From an uncultured Myxococcales bacterium (lineage in GTDB: Bacteria > Myxococcota_A > UBA9042): a DNA stretch of 61,637 nucleotides. Shown here piece after piece: positions 1 through 7,799 of the stretch. Position 1 is the first letter of the stretch, and every line of letters starts with the position of its first letter. Position numbers and translations under genes: made by a program. The DNA is taken from assembly GCA_903919145.1 (NCBI GenBank), contig CAIXGW010000104.1, forward strand, positions 1 to 61,637, in the 5' to 3' direction. A model generated the notes under the pieces. The model had not been told where the DNA came from, ran no database searches, and worked only from the letters and a program-made list of their open reading frames with translations.

Positions 1-40
1 CCGACAGGGTCCTAGGGCGATCGTCTTGCGAGCGCCCAGG

Positions 41-81
41 CGGGCGAAATATTGGAATTCACTTCCAATATTTCTTGCCCG
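41..81. repeat. Long AT-rich inverted repeat
   Basis: The left arm (41-57) and right arm (63-81) pair over 5 + 12 bp with a two-base bulge and a 5-nt loop. The core arm is GAAATATTGGAA. An A-run (85-91) follows on the plus strand, so a T-run would precede the hairpin on the minus strand. This is not a standard intrinsic terminator on either strand. It could be an operator, a cruciform-forming site or the end of a small repeat. Confidence 0.6.
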
Positions 82-141
82 ACTGAAAAAAACGCAAAAT
101 GGCACGGAGCCTGGCGGGGATTATCCCGACAGGCTCCTAGT

Positions 142-275
142 ACCCAAGACCGTTAATTCGATCCGGGTTGCAACCGGTTCTTGTTCACAGGTCTTGGCAA
201 CTACTGCTGGGTCTTTTTCCGTACCCCAAACCGCGTCCGTTCCGGAACCTGGAACGAACTTGGGGTTTGGGGCAC
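142..275 (+). repeat. Structured intergenic element, copy A
   Basis: Stem 1 pairs CCAAGACC (144-151) with GGTCTTGG (190-197), perfect over 8 bp. A linker has CTGCTG (204-209) and a pyrimidine tract TCTTTTTCC (212-220). Stem 2 pairs CCCCAAACC (224-232) with GGTTTGGGG (264-272), extended by GT/AC across one mismatch, and encloses a second hairpin CGTTCC/GGAACG (238-243, 251-256). Copies with the same architecture but different stem bases lie at 14.7, 15.6, 15.7 and 37.7 kb. Whether it acts as RNA or DNA is unknown. Confidence 0.55.
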
Positions 276-372
276 TAGAATGCGCTGACTGGGCAGCAAA
301 CCGTCCGTTAGGGGCCCGCGCAGTGGCCTATCCGCCCGGCCAATGCGATACTGGCCAGCGCAAGAGGGACGG

Positions 373-1059
373 ATGACGGCAACAATTGCGCTGTTTGACA
401 TCGACGGCACCTTGATCAACAGCGGCGGCGCTGGCCGGCGGGCCATGGACCAGGCCTTGCGCGAGCTGGGCTGCAGCGGCGCTGCCTTCTCGATGGCCGG
501 TATGACCGATCGCGCCATCGCCCGCAGGGCCCTGCAGGAGGGTGGCTGTCCAGACAGCGACGCGGCCATCAATGCCGTCTTGGATCGCTATCTAGCGGTA
601 TTGCGCGGCACTCTTGGGGCGCAAGTGCGCGTGCTAGCCGGCGTGACTCAGCTAATTCAGCAGCTGCGCTTGTGCTCGCAGCTGCGGCTGGGCCTGGGTA
701 CCGGCAATGTGGCTGCGGGAGCTCAGCTCAAGCTGGCGACAACCGGGCTGTGGCCATTCTTTGATTTCGGCGGATTTGGCTGCGATGCTGAGTTGCGCGC
801 CCCTTTGCTGCGGGTGGCAGCGGAGCGCGGGGCCCTTCAAGCGGGGCTGCCGCTGGCGGCCTGCCGGGTGCTGGTCGTGGGCGATACAGTGCATGACATC
901 GCGGCAGCGCGCGCCAACGATTTTGAGTGCTTGGCGGTGGCCAGTGGCGGCAGCAGCCGCGACAGCTTGGCGCAACATCAGCCGCAGCTGCTGGTCGACA
1001 GCCTAGAAGACCCGCGCGCACTACAGTGGCTGACCGCAACAGCGCAAATTGGCGGCTAG
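373..1059 (+). CDS. HAD-family hydrolase, phosphoglycolate-phosphatase-like
   Basis: Predicted 228-aa cytoplasmic phosphatase of the haloacid dehalogenase superfamily. Motif I is DIDGT at residues 9-13 (nucleophile Asp9, acid/base Asp11). The motif II Thr is in GTGN near residue 110, and the Mg-binding motif is GDTVHD at 170-175. The cap is the helical insertion between motifs I and II, as in Gph/PGMB-type enzymes. I chose the ATG at 373 because homology begins about eight residues before motif I; an upstream in-frame ATG at 343 would add ten unlikely residues. It overlaps nothing and is 29 nt from trmFO, so the two may be cotranscribed. The substrate cannot be told from sequence; phosphoglycolate or a sugar phosphate is the usual guess. 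Confidence 0.85.
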   Translation: MTATIALFDIDGTLINSGGAGRRAMDQALRELGCSGAAFSMAGMTDRAIARRALQEGGCPDSDAAINAVLDRYLAVLRGTLGAQVRVLAGVTQLIQQLRLCSQLRLGLGTGNVAAGAQLKLATTGLWPFFDFGGFGCDAELRAPLLRVAAERGALQAGLPLAACRVLVVGDTVHDIAAARANDFECLAVASGGSSRDSLAQHQPQLLVDSLEDPRALQWLTATAQIGG

Positions 1060-1088
1060 CCGCGGCGCATTTCCAGAGGAACAAGGCT

Positions 1089-2435
1089 ATGTCAGAGCAG
1101 AAAGTCGTGGTGGTCGGCGGTGGACTGGCCGGCTGCGAGTGCGCCTGGCAGCTTGCCGAGCGGGGCTTGGCGGTTCAGCTGTGCGAGATGAAGCCGCATC
1201 GCCGTACCGCGGCTCAAACGTCGGACACCATGGGCGAGCTGGTCTGCTCAAACTCGCTGCGCAGCGACAACCCAAACAACGCGATTGGCCTGCTGCATGA
1301 GGAGCTGCGCGGCCTTGGCTCGCTCATCCTGCGCCTTGCCGACAAGCATCGCGTGCCCGCTGGCGATGCCCTGGCGGTCGACCGCGAGTTGTTCTCTGCG
1401 GACATCCAGGCGCACATGTTTGCTCACCCGCTCATTGAGGTGGTGCAAGGCGAAGTAGAGAGCCTGCAGGCCTTTGCCGGCCAGCCGCTGGTGATCGCCA
1501 CGGGGCCGCTGACCAGCGATGCCCTGGCCCAAGAGCTGGTGGGCCTGACCGGCAAGGAGAGGATGGCCTTCTTTGATGCGATTGCCCCCATCATCTCTAC
1601 TGAATCGATCGACCGGGACATCGTGTTTGCCGCTTCGCGCTGGGGCAAGGGAGAGGGCCAGGACTACCTGAACTGCCCGATGGACAAGGCGCAATACCTG
1701 GCCTTTGTAGAAGCGCTTTGCACCGCCGAGTACCTGCCCCTTCAAGATTTTGAGAAGGGAGTCAAGTACTTTACTGGTTGCCAGCCGGTCGAAGTCATTG
1801 CCGCAGGCGGTGTGCAGTCGCTGCGCTTTGGCCCGATGAAGCCTACGGGCCTGGACGACCCGCGCACTGGCCGCTGGGCCTACGCCATTGTGCAGCTGCG
1901 CGCCGAGAATCGCTTTGGCACTGCCTACAATCTGGTGGGATTTCAAACCAAGATGCGCCACGCCGAGCAAAAGCGCGTCTTTGGCATGATCCCCGGCTTG
2001 GAAAATGCCGAGTTTCTGCGCTATGGCACCGTCCACCGCAACACTTTTCTAGACAGTCCGCGCCTGCTGGACGAGGCCATGACCCTGCGCTCGGCACCCC
2101 AGGTGCGTTTTGCCGGGCAGATCACCGGGGTTGAGGGCTATGTGGAGTCCAGCGCCTGCGGGTTGTGGGTGGGGCTGCGCTTGGCCGCTGATCTGCACGG
2201 GAAATCTCTGCCGCGGCCGCCAGTGACCACGGCGCTTGGGGCGCTGCTGCACCACGTGACGGACGATTCTGTGCCCGAGTTCCAGCCGACCAACGTCCAC
2301 TTTGGTCTGATGCCGGCGCTGGAGAAGGTAGAAGGCCAGCGCCGCCTGGGCAAGTCCGACCGCAAGGCCGCCCACGCTGAGAGGGCCCGCCTGGACCTGG
2401 CGCAGTGGCGCCTTGACAATGCAGGGCAATTGTAG
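1089..2435 (+). CDS. trmFO: Folate/FAD-dependent tRNA (uracil-54-C5)-methyltransferase TrmFO
   Basis: 448 aa, the normal length. The FAD-binding GGGLAG motif is at residues 10-15, followed by the family-typical MGELVCSNSLRS with Cys53, and YLNCPM with Cys196. These are the two conserved cysteine regions of TrmFO. The enzyme makes ribothymidine at position 54 of tRNA using methylene-tetrahydrofolate. The start ATG at 1089 has an AGAGGA ribosome-binding site a few bases upstream, and the open frame before it lacks family similarity. It was formerly called Gid, and it should not be confused with MnmG/GidA. Confidence 0.95.
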   Translation: MSEQKVVVVGGGLAGCECAWQLAERGLAVQLCEMKPHRRTAAQTSDTMGELVCSNSLRSDNPNNAIGLLHEELRGLGSLILRLADKHRVPAGDALAVDRELFSADIQAHMFAHPLIEVVQGEVESLQAFAGQPLVIATGPLTSDALAQELVGLTGKERMAFFDAIAPIISTESIDRDIVFAASRWGKGEGQDYLNCPMDKAQYLAFVEALCTAEYLPLQDFEKGVKYFTGCQPVEVIAAGGVQSLRFGPMKPTGLDDPRTGRWAYAIVQLRAENRFGTAYNLVGFQTKMRHAEQKRVFGMIPGLENAEFLRYGTVHRNTFLDSPRLLDEAMTLRSAPQVRFAGQITGVEGYVESSACGLWVGLRLAADLHGKSLPRPPVTTALGALLHHVTDDSVPEFQPTNVHFGLMPALEKVEGQRRLGKSDRKAAHAERARLDLAQWRLDNAGQL

Positions 2436-2742
2436 GGACGCAGCGCAAATACCGCAGTGCAGGCTGAGCACTGAGCGCAGGGGGCCAGGCCGCGCCTGTT
2501 GCGGCCTGTGCCTGTGGATAACCCTGTGGACAGCCCGGCTTTCGGTGTGATTGCGATCGCTTGGTGATCTTGCTAGATCCTTGAATGCACAGATCAATTA
2601 CAGAGGATCGCAATCCCGCCGGGTTGCGCGAGGAGGGTTGACCGCGATCGCCTCTGCCCCTATCTGCCAATCCACTCTTGGGTGCCGCGCCGCCGCAGTT
2701 GGCTGACTGCGGCCTGGCTGCCGGGCCGGAGCTGCGGAGTCG
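2436..2742. other. Intergenic region with DnaA-box pair and stacked inverted repeats
   Basis: No gene is seen in these 307 bp. In order: hairpin CAGTGC/GCACTG (2455-2473); GC-rich hairpin CAGGCCGC/GCGGCCTG (2486-2508), perhaps a trmFO terminator though without a T-run; TGTGGATAA (2513-2521), the exact complement of the DnaA box TTATCCACA; a second, 7-of-9 match TGTGGACAG (2525-2533); then a perfect 10-bp inverted repeat GATTGCGATC/GATCGCAATC (2549-2558, 2606-2615). Inside that repeat sits the smaller GATCT/AGATC hairpin (2566-2579). Five GATC sites fall within 61 bp. A replication origin, a DnaA titration or control site, or promoter sites for the next gene are all possible. Only one good DnaA box is present. 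Confidence 0.45.
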
Positions 2743-3678
2743 ATGGGCAAGAGCGTGCTGCACAGCGCCGGCAAGGGACCGGTCATCAGCGGTGGTCGGC
2801 GCGGCCGGCGGCTGTGGTCGGGCTGGTCGGCCGGTGCCCTGGTGCTGGCCGGCTTTGGCGCGCTGGGGATGCAGTTGGGTTGGAACGTCATTGGCCACGA
2901 CTTGGGAGCCGGAACCCACGTCGGCACCAAGCACCAAGAAGCCCTGGAAGCGGCTGGGAACCTGCCCGCGACGGCCATGGCCTCTGCCGCCGCCCCGCCG
3001 GGCACCGCAGCTGCCGCCGTCCCCGCTGGCCGACCTGCGGCTCTTGCGGGCCCTGCGGGCCCTGCCGCGGGGCGCAGTCGCGCCGACGGCCGCGCGGAGA
3101 GTCGCACCGACCCGGTAGCCCGTTCTCTGCTGGCCGCCGCCCGCGATCACTTGGCGCGCAAGGTCACGCCGACCAGCTATCCCGTGGACGACTTGCGGGC
3201 CAACAGCGGCAGCCACGTCGACCTGCTGGAGCGCGGCCTGATTGACCACCTGCCGATCAAGGCCGCCCTGGTCCGCCATCGATCGCGGCAGCCGGCGGCC
3301 TACGGCCTGACTGCCAAGCCGGCCGCCAGCTCGGATGAGCGCCGCCGCGCCCTGACCTGCGACAGTGTGGCTGTGTTTCTGCAGACCTTTGCCGAGCCGG
3401 TGGGCGATGGCCTGGCGGAACTGGAAGGCGGAGACATCCTGATCGTGCAGCGCCTGCGCGGGGCCCGCCGCCTGACCGCAGTCGTCACCGACATGACGGA
3501 CGAGCACGGCAATCCCCAGGCGGTAGTGATGGATCCAGCGGAACACGCGCCGCGCGAGATGACAGTGGGCCGCGGCTACAGGGTGTTGCATCGGTTCCGG
3601 CTGCACGCTACCCATGCCGAGCGGGCGCGGATGCTGCTGGATCTCGACACAGGCAAGCCGGTGGGCACCACGCTGTGA
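2743..3678 (+). CDS. Hypothetical membrane-anchored protein
   Basis: 311 aa, function not recognised. Residues about 21-45 form a single hydrophobic segment after a basic start, which suggests an uncleaved signal anchor with the rest outside the cytoplasm. Residues about 80-125 are an Ala/Pro/Gly/Arg-rich linker. The C-terminal two thirds look folded, with a stretch around ELEGGDILIVQRLRG that recalls the turn before a conserved position in NlpC/P60-like or DUF1287-like proteins, but the expected catalytic pattern is not clear and I do not assign it. It lies between trmFO and xseA on the same strand, 51 nt before xseA. The start at 2743 is the first plausible ATG after the inverted-repeat region. 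Confidence 0.6.
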   Translation: MGKSVLHSAGKGPVISGGRRGRRLWSGWSAGALVLAGFGALGMQLGWNVIGHDLGAGTHVGTKHQEALEAAGNLPATAMASAAAPPGTAAAAVPAGRPAALAGPAGPAAGRSRADGRAESRTDPVARSLLAAARDHLARKVTPTSYPVDDLRANSGSHVDLLERGLIDHLPIKAALVRHRSRQPAAYGLTAKPAASSDERRRALTCDSVAVFLQTFAEPVGDGLAELEGGDILIVQRLRGARRLTAVVTDMTDEHGNPQAVVMDPAEHAPREMTVGRGYRVLHRFRLHATHAERARMLLDLDTGKPVGTTL

Positions 3679-3729
3679 CAGCGCCGCGCCGCCGTTGACG
3701 CCCCGGGATGATGCGGGCAAGGTGCGGGT

Positions 3730-5094
3730 ATGAATCTGCCTCTCGTCTTTGCTGATCAGGCACCGCTCTCTGTCACGGCGCTTAACGAACACCTGCGCGA
3801 AAAGGTCAGCGAGCTGCCGACCTTTCGGGTTCAGGGCGAAGTCAGTCGCGTCTCTGGTCAGGGCGGCCACCTCTACTTTGACCTCAAGGACGCTGGCAGC
3901 AAGGTCAGTGTCAAGGTCTGGCGAACCACCGCGGCGCGGCTGCGCATCCAACCTCGCGAAGGGATGCAGGTCATCTGCACCGGACGGGTAGAGGTCTACG
4001 TGCCCTGGGGTGGCTACTCGCTCATCTGCAGTGACGTCGAGCCAGCTGGTCAGGGCGCGCTGTTTGCCGCACTGCAGCGCCTGAAAGAACGCCTGCAAGG
4101 CGAAGGGTTGTTTGAGCCGGCGCGCAAGGTGGCGCTGCCTTTTCTGCCGCGCACCGTGGCGCTGGTGACATCGCCGACCGGCGCTGCGGTTCGCGACATG
4201 GTCAAGGTGCTTTCTGACCGTTTCCCGGTGCGGATCCTGGTGATTCCAGCCAAGGTGCAGGGCGAGGGCGCGGCCGAGTCGATTGCCCAGGCCATAGAGA
4301 CCATTGACGCCCTGGGCTGGGCCGACGTCATCATCGTTGGGCGCGGCGGCGGCAGCGTTGAAGATCTGTGGGCCTTCAACGAGGAAAGAGCGGTGCGGGC
4401 GGTGGCGCAGTGCCAGACCCCGATTGTCAGCGCGGTGGGCCACGAAATCGACACGGTGCTGACCGATTTTGCCGCCGACTGGCGCGCGCCAACGCCAACC
4501 GCCGCGGCGGAGCGGGTCGTGCCGCGCCTTGTGGACCTGCAGTTCTCTTTGGATCAGCTGCGGCAGCGTGCGGCCAGCGTCACGGCACGGCTCGTCCAGG
4601 CTGAGCGGCGGCACCTGGCGCAGCTGCGGGCGCGTCTGGGCGATGGCGGCGGCATCACCGGGCGGCCGCAGATGCGGCTGGCGGACGCGCAGGCCCGCGC
4701 CGGTCGCGCCCTGGAGCGGCAATTGCAGGGGCAGCGCCGCCGGCTAGAGGCCTTGACCCGGCGCTTGCAGGCCGCGCACCCGATGCGCCGCCTGGCCGAG
4801 CAGCGCCGCCGCTGGCAGATCGCTCACCTGCGCCTGTGCCAGGCCATGGAGCAGGCGCAGGGGCAGCGCCACCAATGGCTCAGGCGGCGCCGAGAGGTGC
4901 TGCAGGCGCTGAGCCCTACCGCCGCCCTGGGGCGCGGCTATGCGATCGTCCGCCAGCGCGACGGGCGGGCGCTCGGCCGCGTGGCGGAGGTCCAAGTTGG
5001 CGACAGTGTCGATGTGTTGCTGGCGGACGGCGTTTTGGACTGCTTGGTCCAGACCGTGATGCCGACCGGCCTGGCGTCGGACCAGCCAGGTTAG
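3730..5094 (+). CDS. xseA: Exodeoxyribonuclease VII large subunit
   Basis: 454 aa, typical length. The N-terminal OB-fold spans about residues 10-110 (VTALNEHLREKVSELPTFRV onward). The catalytic domain carries the conserved GHEIDTVLTDFAADWRAPTP block near residues 237-256 and VGRGGGSVEDLWAFN upstream of it. A long Arg/Gln-rich coiled-coil follows (about 275-400), then the small C-terminal domain with ALGRGYAIV. It degrades single-stranded DNA to oligonucleotides together with XseB. No xseB follows: the next gene is convergent. Confidence 0.95.
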   Translation: MNLPLVFADQAPLSVTALNEHLREKVSELPTFRVQGEVSRVSGQGGHLYFDLKDAGSKVSVKVWRTTAARLRIQPREGMQVICTGRVEVYVPWGGYSLICSDVEPAGQGALFAALQRLKERLQGEGLFEPARKVALPFLPRTVALVTSPTGAAVRDMVKVLSDRFPVRILVIPAKVQGEGAAESIAQAIETIDALGWADVIIVGRGGGSVEDLWAFNEERAVRAVAQCQTPIVSAVGHEIDTVLTDFAADWRAPTPTAAAERVVPRLVDLQFSLDQLRQRAASVTARLVQAERRHLAQLRARLGDGGGITGRPQMRLADAQARAGRALERQLQGQRRRLEALTRRLQAAHPMRRLAEQRRRWQIAHLRLCQAMEQAQGQRHQWLRRRREVLQALSPTAALGRGYAIVRQRDGRALGRVAEVQVGDSVDVLLADGVLDCLVQTVMPTGLASDQPG

Positions 5095-5096
5095 CA

Positions 5097-5121
5097 GCCT
5101 GTCTGGACAATTCTGACAGGC
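5097..5121. terminator. Convergent hairpin between xseA and lipoprotein gene
   Basis: A perfect 7-bp inverted repeat GCCTGTC/GACAGGC with an 11-nt loop fills the 29-nt gap between the two convergent stop codons. There is no T-run, so it is either a weak bidirectional terminator or an mRNA 3'-end stabiliser. Confidence 0.45.
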
Positions 5122-5123
5122 CT

Positions 5124-7799
5124 CTAGTCGAGGATCGACAGCACTGCGCCGGTCGAGATCTCAATGACCATCAGGCTGCCCTGACCCGCGTCGGCCGCCA
5201 GCACGCGGCCCAGCTTGGCCCCGCCCAACAGCGCCGTGGGGGCCGCGCCGACGTTGCTGATCCGCGGCGTGAAGCCGGGCGCCAGGTTCCAGGTCCAAGC
5301 CGACTCTCGCAAGCTGGGCAGCACCTGCACCACCGGCGAGCCGCCTACCGCCTTGTTGGCGCAGCCCGGACGCATCTGCAGGCCCTGAAAGACCGGGGTA
5401 TTCAGCGGGCTGGGCTCAAACGCCTCGTCCAGGTCCGTGCCGGCGTAAGGGCAAGAGGCTGGGCGCTTGACCTGGCCGCCTACCTTGCGCAGCGCCGGTT
5501 CGCTCATGCGGGCGGCCTGGAGCAGATCCGGACTCAGCACTGCGCAGCGGCCATCGCGGGCGTGGCGGTGGCTCAGCAGGCCAGTGCGGCTGCCGGTCAT
5601 GAGCCACTGCGACGAGCGCAGCTGGTACGGCACTGCGCCGTCGGCAAAGCAGCTGGCGGGCGGCAGGGCCACGGCCGCGGCCAGGCTGACCCCATCGGCC
5701 AGGTCGACGCTGGCCTGGTTGGTCTTGGTAAATACCGCATCTTCGGTGGCAGCGGCGATGTCCAGGCGCAACGTGTCGCCATAGACTTCCAAGACCGCCA
5801 CCCGCACCGGCTTGGCGCTGCCACCAGCGCAGCCCGGGGTGGCGGGCAAGATCACCAGATCGCCAGGCAGGACACCGATCTGGCAGAAGTCGGCGCCGGC
5901 GTCGTGCAGCACGCCCTGACCCACCCAGCGACCGGTGCTGCGCTCGCCCCCGGGCAGCAGGCCTTGGTAGGTCAGGCGCCACTGCTCAGAGCGGTGTTCA
6001 AAGGTGTCTTTGGTCGTCAGGATGCCGTAGGCGCGGGTGCCGGCTGGCGTGGACTCAGAGCGCAGCGGGCCAAGGGAGGGGTAGCGCACCGGAATGGTCG
6101 AGCCGATGTCCACGGCGGTGCCGGCCACCCACAGCACTGGCTTGCTGATGCTGGCCGTGGTCGAGGCGCCCGCCAGAAGGCGGATCGACGGGCCCGCGGC
6201 GCGGTTGCTGTCGAGCTGGGCAATCACCAGTCCGCCGGGCGCGGTGGCAATGGCCATGGCCGGCTTGCTCGCGTAGGTCACTGCCGTCAAGGCAGTTGGG
6301 CGACCGCCAAAGGCCAGACCAAGCACGTTGTCATGGGCATCCAGCCGCGATGTCCGCTGAAACGGCACTGAATTGCCCAAGACTGGTCGCAGCAGCTGGC
6401 GCTTGGCGGCATCGATAAACAACACTTCGCGGCGGCCCTGGTGGGCCACGGCGATCCAATTGTCGTCGCTGGTGATGGCCAGGCGTACCGCTGGAGCGCT
6501 GTCGGGGCCGGCTTCGGCGCTATCGGTCCGGCGGGCGCAGGCGCTGTCCTGCAGATCGGTCGCGCCGTCGCCGTCATCGTCTAGACCATTGTCGCAGGCG
6601 GCAGAGGGCGCTTTAGGCAAGCTGGCAGCGGTGGGGTCCACGGTCCACTCGCGCGATTGGCCTTGGCTGCACTGCAGATCCGCGGCGTCCGTCTGTCCGT
6701 CGCCGTCGTCATCCAGGCCGTTGGCGCAGCCCGGGGCGTCACTGGCCTCGCTGCCGTCGCCAAAATCGGCGCAGCCGCGGTCAGCGGGGTAGTCGGTCTT
6801 GCCGTCGCCGTCATTGTCCAGGCCGTCGCGACAGCCATCGGCGACGGAAAACCCGCTGAGCAAGGGCGCGGCCAGGCATCCTTGGTCTGCTGAGTCCGTT
6901 GCGCCATCGCCGTCGTCATCGACGCCATTGCTGCAGTCAGCGGCCAGTTCCGCGTCGCGCTCGTCGTCGTCCAGCGGGCCGTCGCAGCCAGGATCCAGCC
7001 GGTCAATTAGCCCATCGTCGTCGCCGTCCAGGCCATCGCCGCAGGCCAGGTCGATGGCCACCGCGGGGCCGACGGCAGCGCCGGTCTCGACATCGAGGGT
7101 GGACAGGTAACCCTGCTGCAAGTGCCCGACCCACAACCGCTTCTGTGACGCTACAGGGAGAAGAGCACCCGGGGTGCCGCCGATCTGCCAAGAGGTCCAC
7201 TGCGGCGCAGCGCCGAAGCCGGCGACTGGGGTCAGGTGCAGGGCTCCACCGGCAGGATCGGCGACGACCAACCAGCTGGCCCCGGCGCGCTGGACGATGG
7301 CCACATCTGCAGGAATGTAGTCCAGCTCGGCGCTGGGGCCGGTGGCCATGCGGTTGCTGTTCAGCTTGGCGAGCTCGATCTGCACGATGCGCCGCTGGCC
7401 GCCATCGATGGTAGCCACAAAGGCCTTCTGGCTTGAGGGGTCCGTCGCCAGCGCCACCGGCAGGCCGGGGATCCGCAGCGGCGACATGCCGGGCACCGCA
7501 GGATCCTGATCGGCCCAGGAGGGAACGGCGGGCAGGGCCAGGCCGAGGGTGCCGCGCGACCCGCCGCCGACCAGCGCGCGCACCTTGGCATCGCTGCTGC
7601 ACTCGGCTCCGGCGGTGAGCTTGCCATTCTCCAGGCACAGAATCGCCGCAGCGCGGGCGCCCACCATCCCGTCCATGACCGGCGCAGTGGTGTTGGTGCA
7701 GGCAGCGCCGATCAGACCGGCCAGCAGCGCTGCGGTGGCGCGAGCGCGACCCGCCGGCGATCGGAGCGGGCGAGCCGCAATAGGCAGAAAGCGGCGCAT
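5124..7799 (-). CDS. Lipoprotein with five Asp-rich calcium-binding-like repeats
   Basis: About 891 aa. A basic N-terminus and hydrophobic stretch end at a lipobox (LIGAAC, Cys near residue 34), so it is predicted to be lipidated and surface or periplasmic. Residues about 254-424 hold five repeats of the pattern C-x-N/D-G-L/V-D-D/N-D-G-D-G-x-T-D-x2-3-D-x2-C, resembling thrombospondin type-3 or EF-hand-like Ca2+ loops closed by cysteines. Flanking segments resemble beta-propeller blades. The ATG at 7799 overlaps the upstream stop by one base (TGATG), so translation is coupled; a GTG at 7802 is the alternative. Last gene of the glyQ-glyS operon. Function unknown. Confidence 0.75.
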   Translation of the reverse strand: MRRFLPIAARPLRSPAGRARATAALLAGLIGAACTNTTAPVMDGMVGARAAAILCLENGKLTAGAECSSDAKVRALVGGGSRGTLGLALPAVPSWADQDPAVPGMSPLRIPGLPVALATDPSSQKAFVATIDGGQRRIVQIELAKLNSNRMATGPSAELDYIPADVAIVQRAGASWLVVADPAGGALHLTPVAGFGAAPQWTSWQIGGTPGALLPVASQKRLWVGHLQQGYLSTLDVETGAAVGPAVAIDLACGDGLDGDDDGLIDRLDPGCDGPLDDDERDAELAADCSNGVDDDGDGATDSADQGCLAAPLLSGFSVADGCRDGLDNDGDGKTDYPADRGCADFGDGSEASDAPGCANGLDDDGDGQTDAADLQCSQGQSREWTVDPTAASLPKAPSAACDNGLDDDGDGATDLQDSACARRTDSAEAGPDSAPAVRLAITSDDNWIAVAHQGRREVLFIDAAKRQLLRPVLGNSVPFQRTSRLDAHDNVLGLAFGGRPTALTAVTYASKPAMAIATAPGGLVIAQLDSNRAAGPSIRLLAGASTTASISKPVLWVAGTAVDIGSTIPVRYPSLGPLRSESTPAGTRAYGILTTKDTFEHRSEQWRLTYQGLLPGGERSTGRWVGQGVLHDAGADFCQIGVLPGDLVILPATPGCAGGSAKPVRVAVLEVYGDTLRLDIAAATEDAVFTKTNQASVDLADGVSLAAAVALPPASCFADGAVPYQLRSSQWLMTGSRTGLLSHRHARDGRCAVLSPDLLQAARMSEPALRKVGGQVKRPASCPYAGTDLDEAFEPSPLNTPVFQGLQMRPGCANKAVGGSPVVQVLPSLRESAWTWNLAPGFTPRISNVGAAPTALLGGAKLGRVLAADAGQGSLMVIEISTGAVLSILD

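Larger units (their letters stand above)
1..372. other. Gene-free left edge with hairpin and structured element
   Basis: No convincing coding region lies here. It holds a long imperfect palindrome (41-81), a 15-bp near-direct repeat with one mismatch (1-15 and 126-140), copy A of the dispersed structured element (142-275), and a possible -10 hexamer TAGAAT at 276-281 for which no good -35 was seen. A small plus-strand reading frame (26-376) has low-complexity composition and no visible ribosome-binding site, so I do not call it. Confidence 0.6.

Noticed and set aside
2549..2615. GATC cluster as proof of Dam-controlled origin
   Set aside because: Dam methylation is not established for this lineage, and several of the GATCs are forced by the inverted repeats.
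2122..4722. 866-codon minus-strand open frame
   Set aside because: It lies opposite trmFO, the membrane-anchored gene and xseA. Composition is Arg/Pro/Gln/His-rich and typical of a GC-rich shadow frame; xseA is well conserved.
4836..6371. 511-codon plus-strand open frame across the xseA end
   Set aside because: Runs over the xseA 3' end, a hairpin and the convergent lipoprotein; no start signal.
6540..7060. Repeated GTCGCCGTC-like words that look like a repeat array
   Set aside because: They encode the Asp/Gly-rich protein loops; spacing is irregular and in frame, so not CRISPR or a DNA element.
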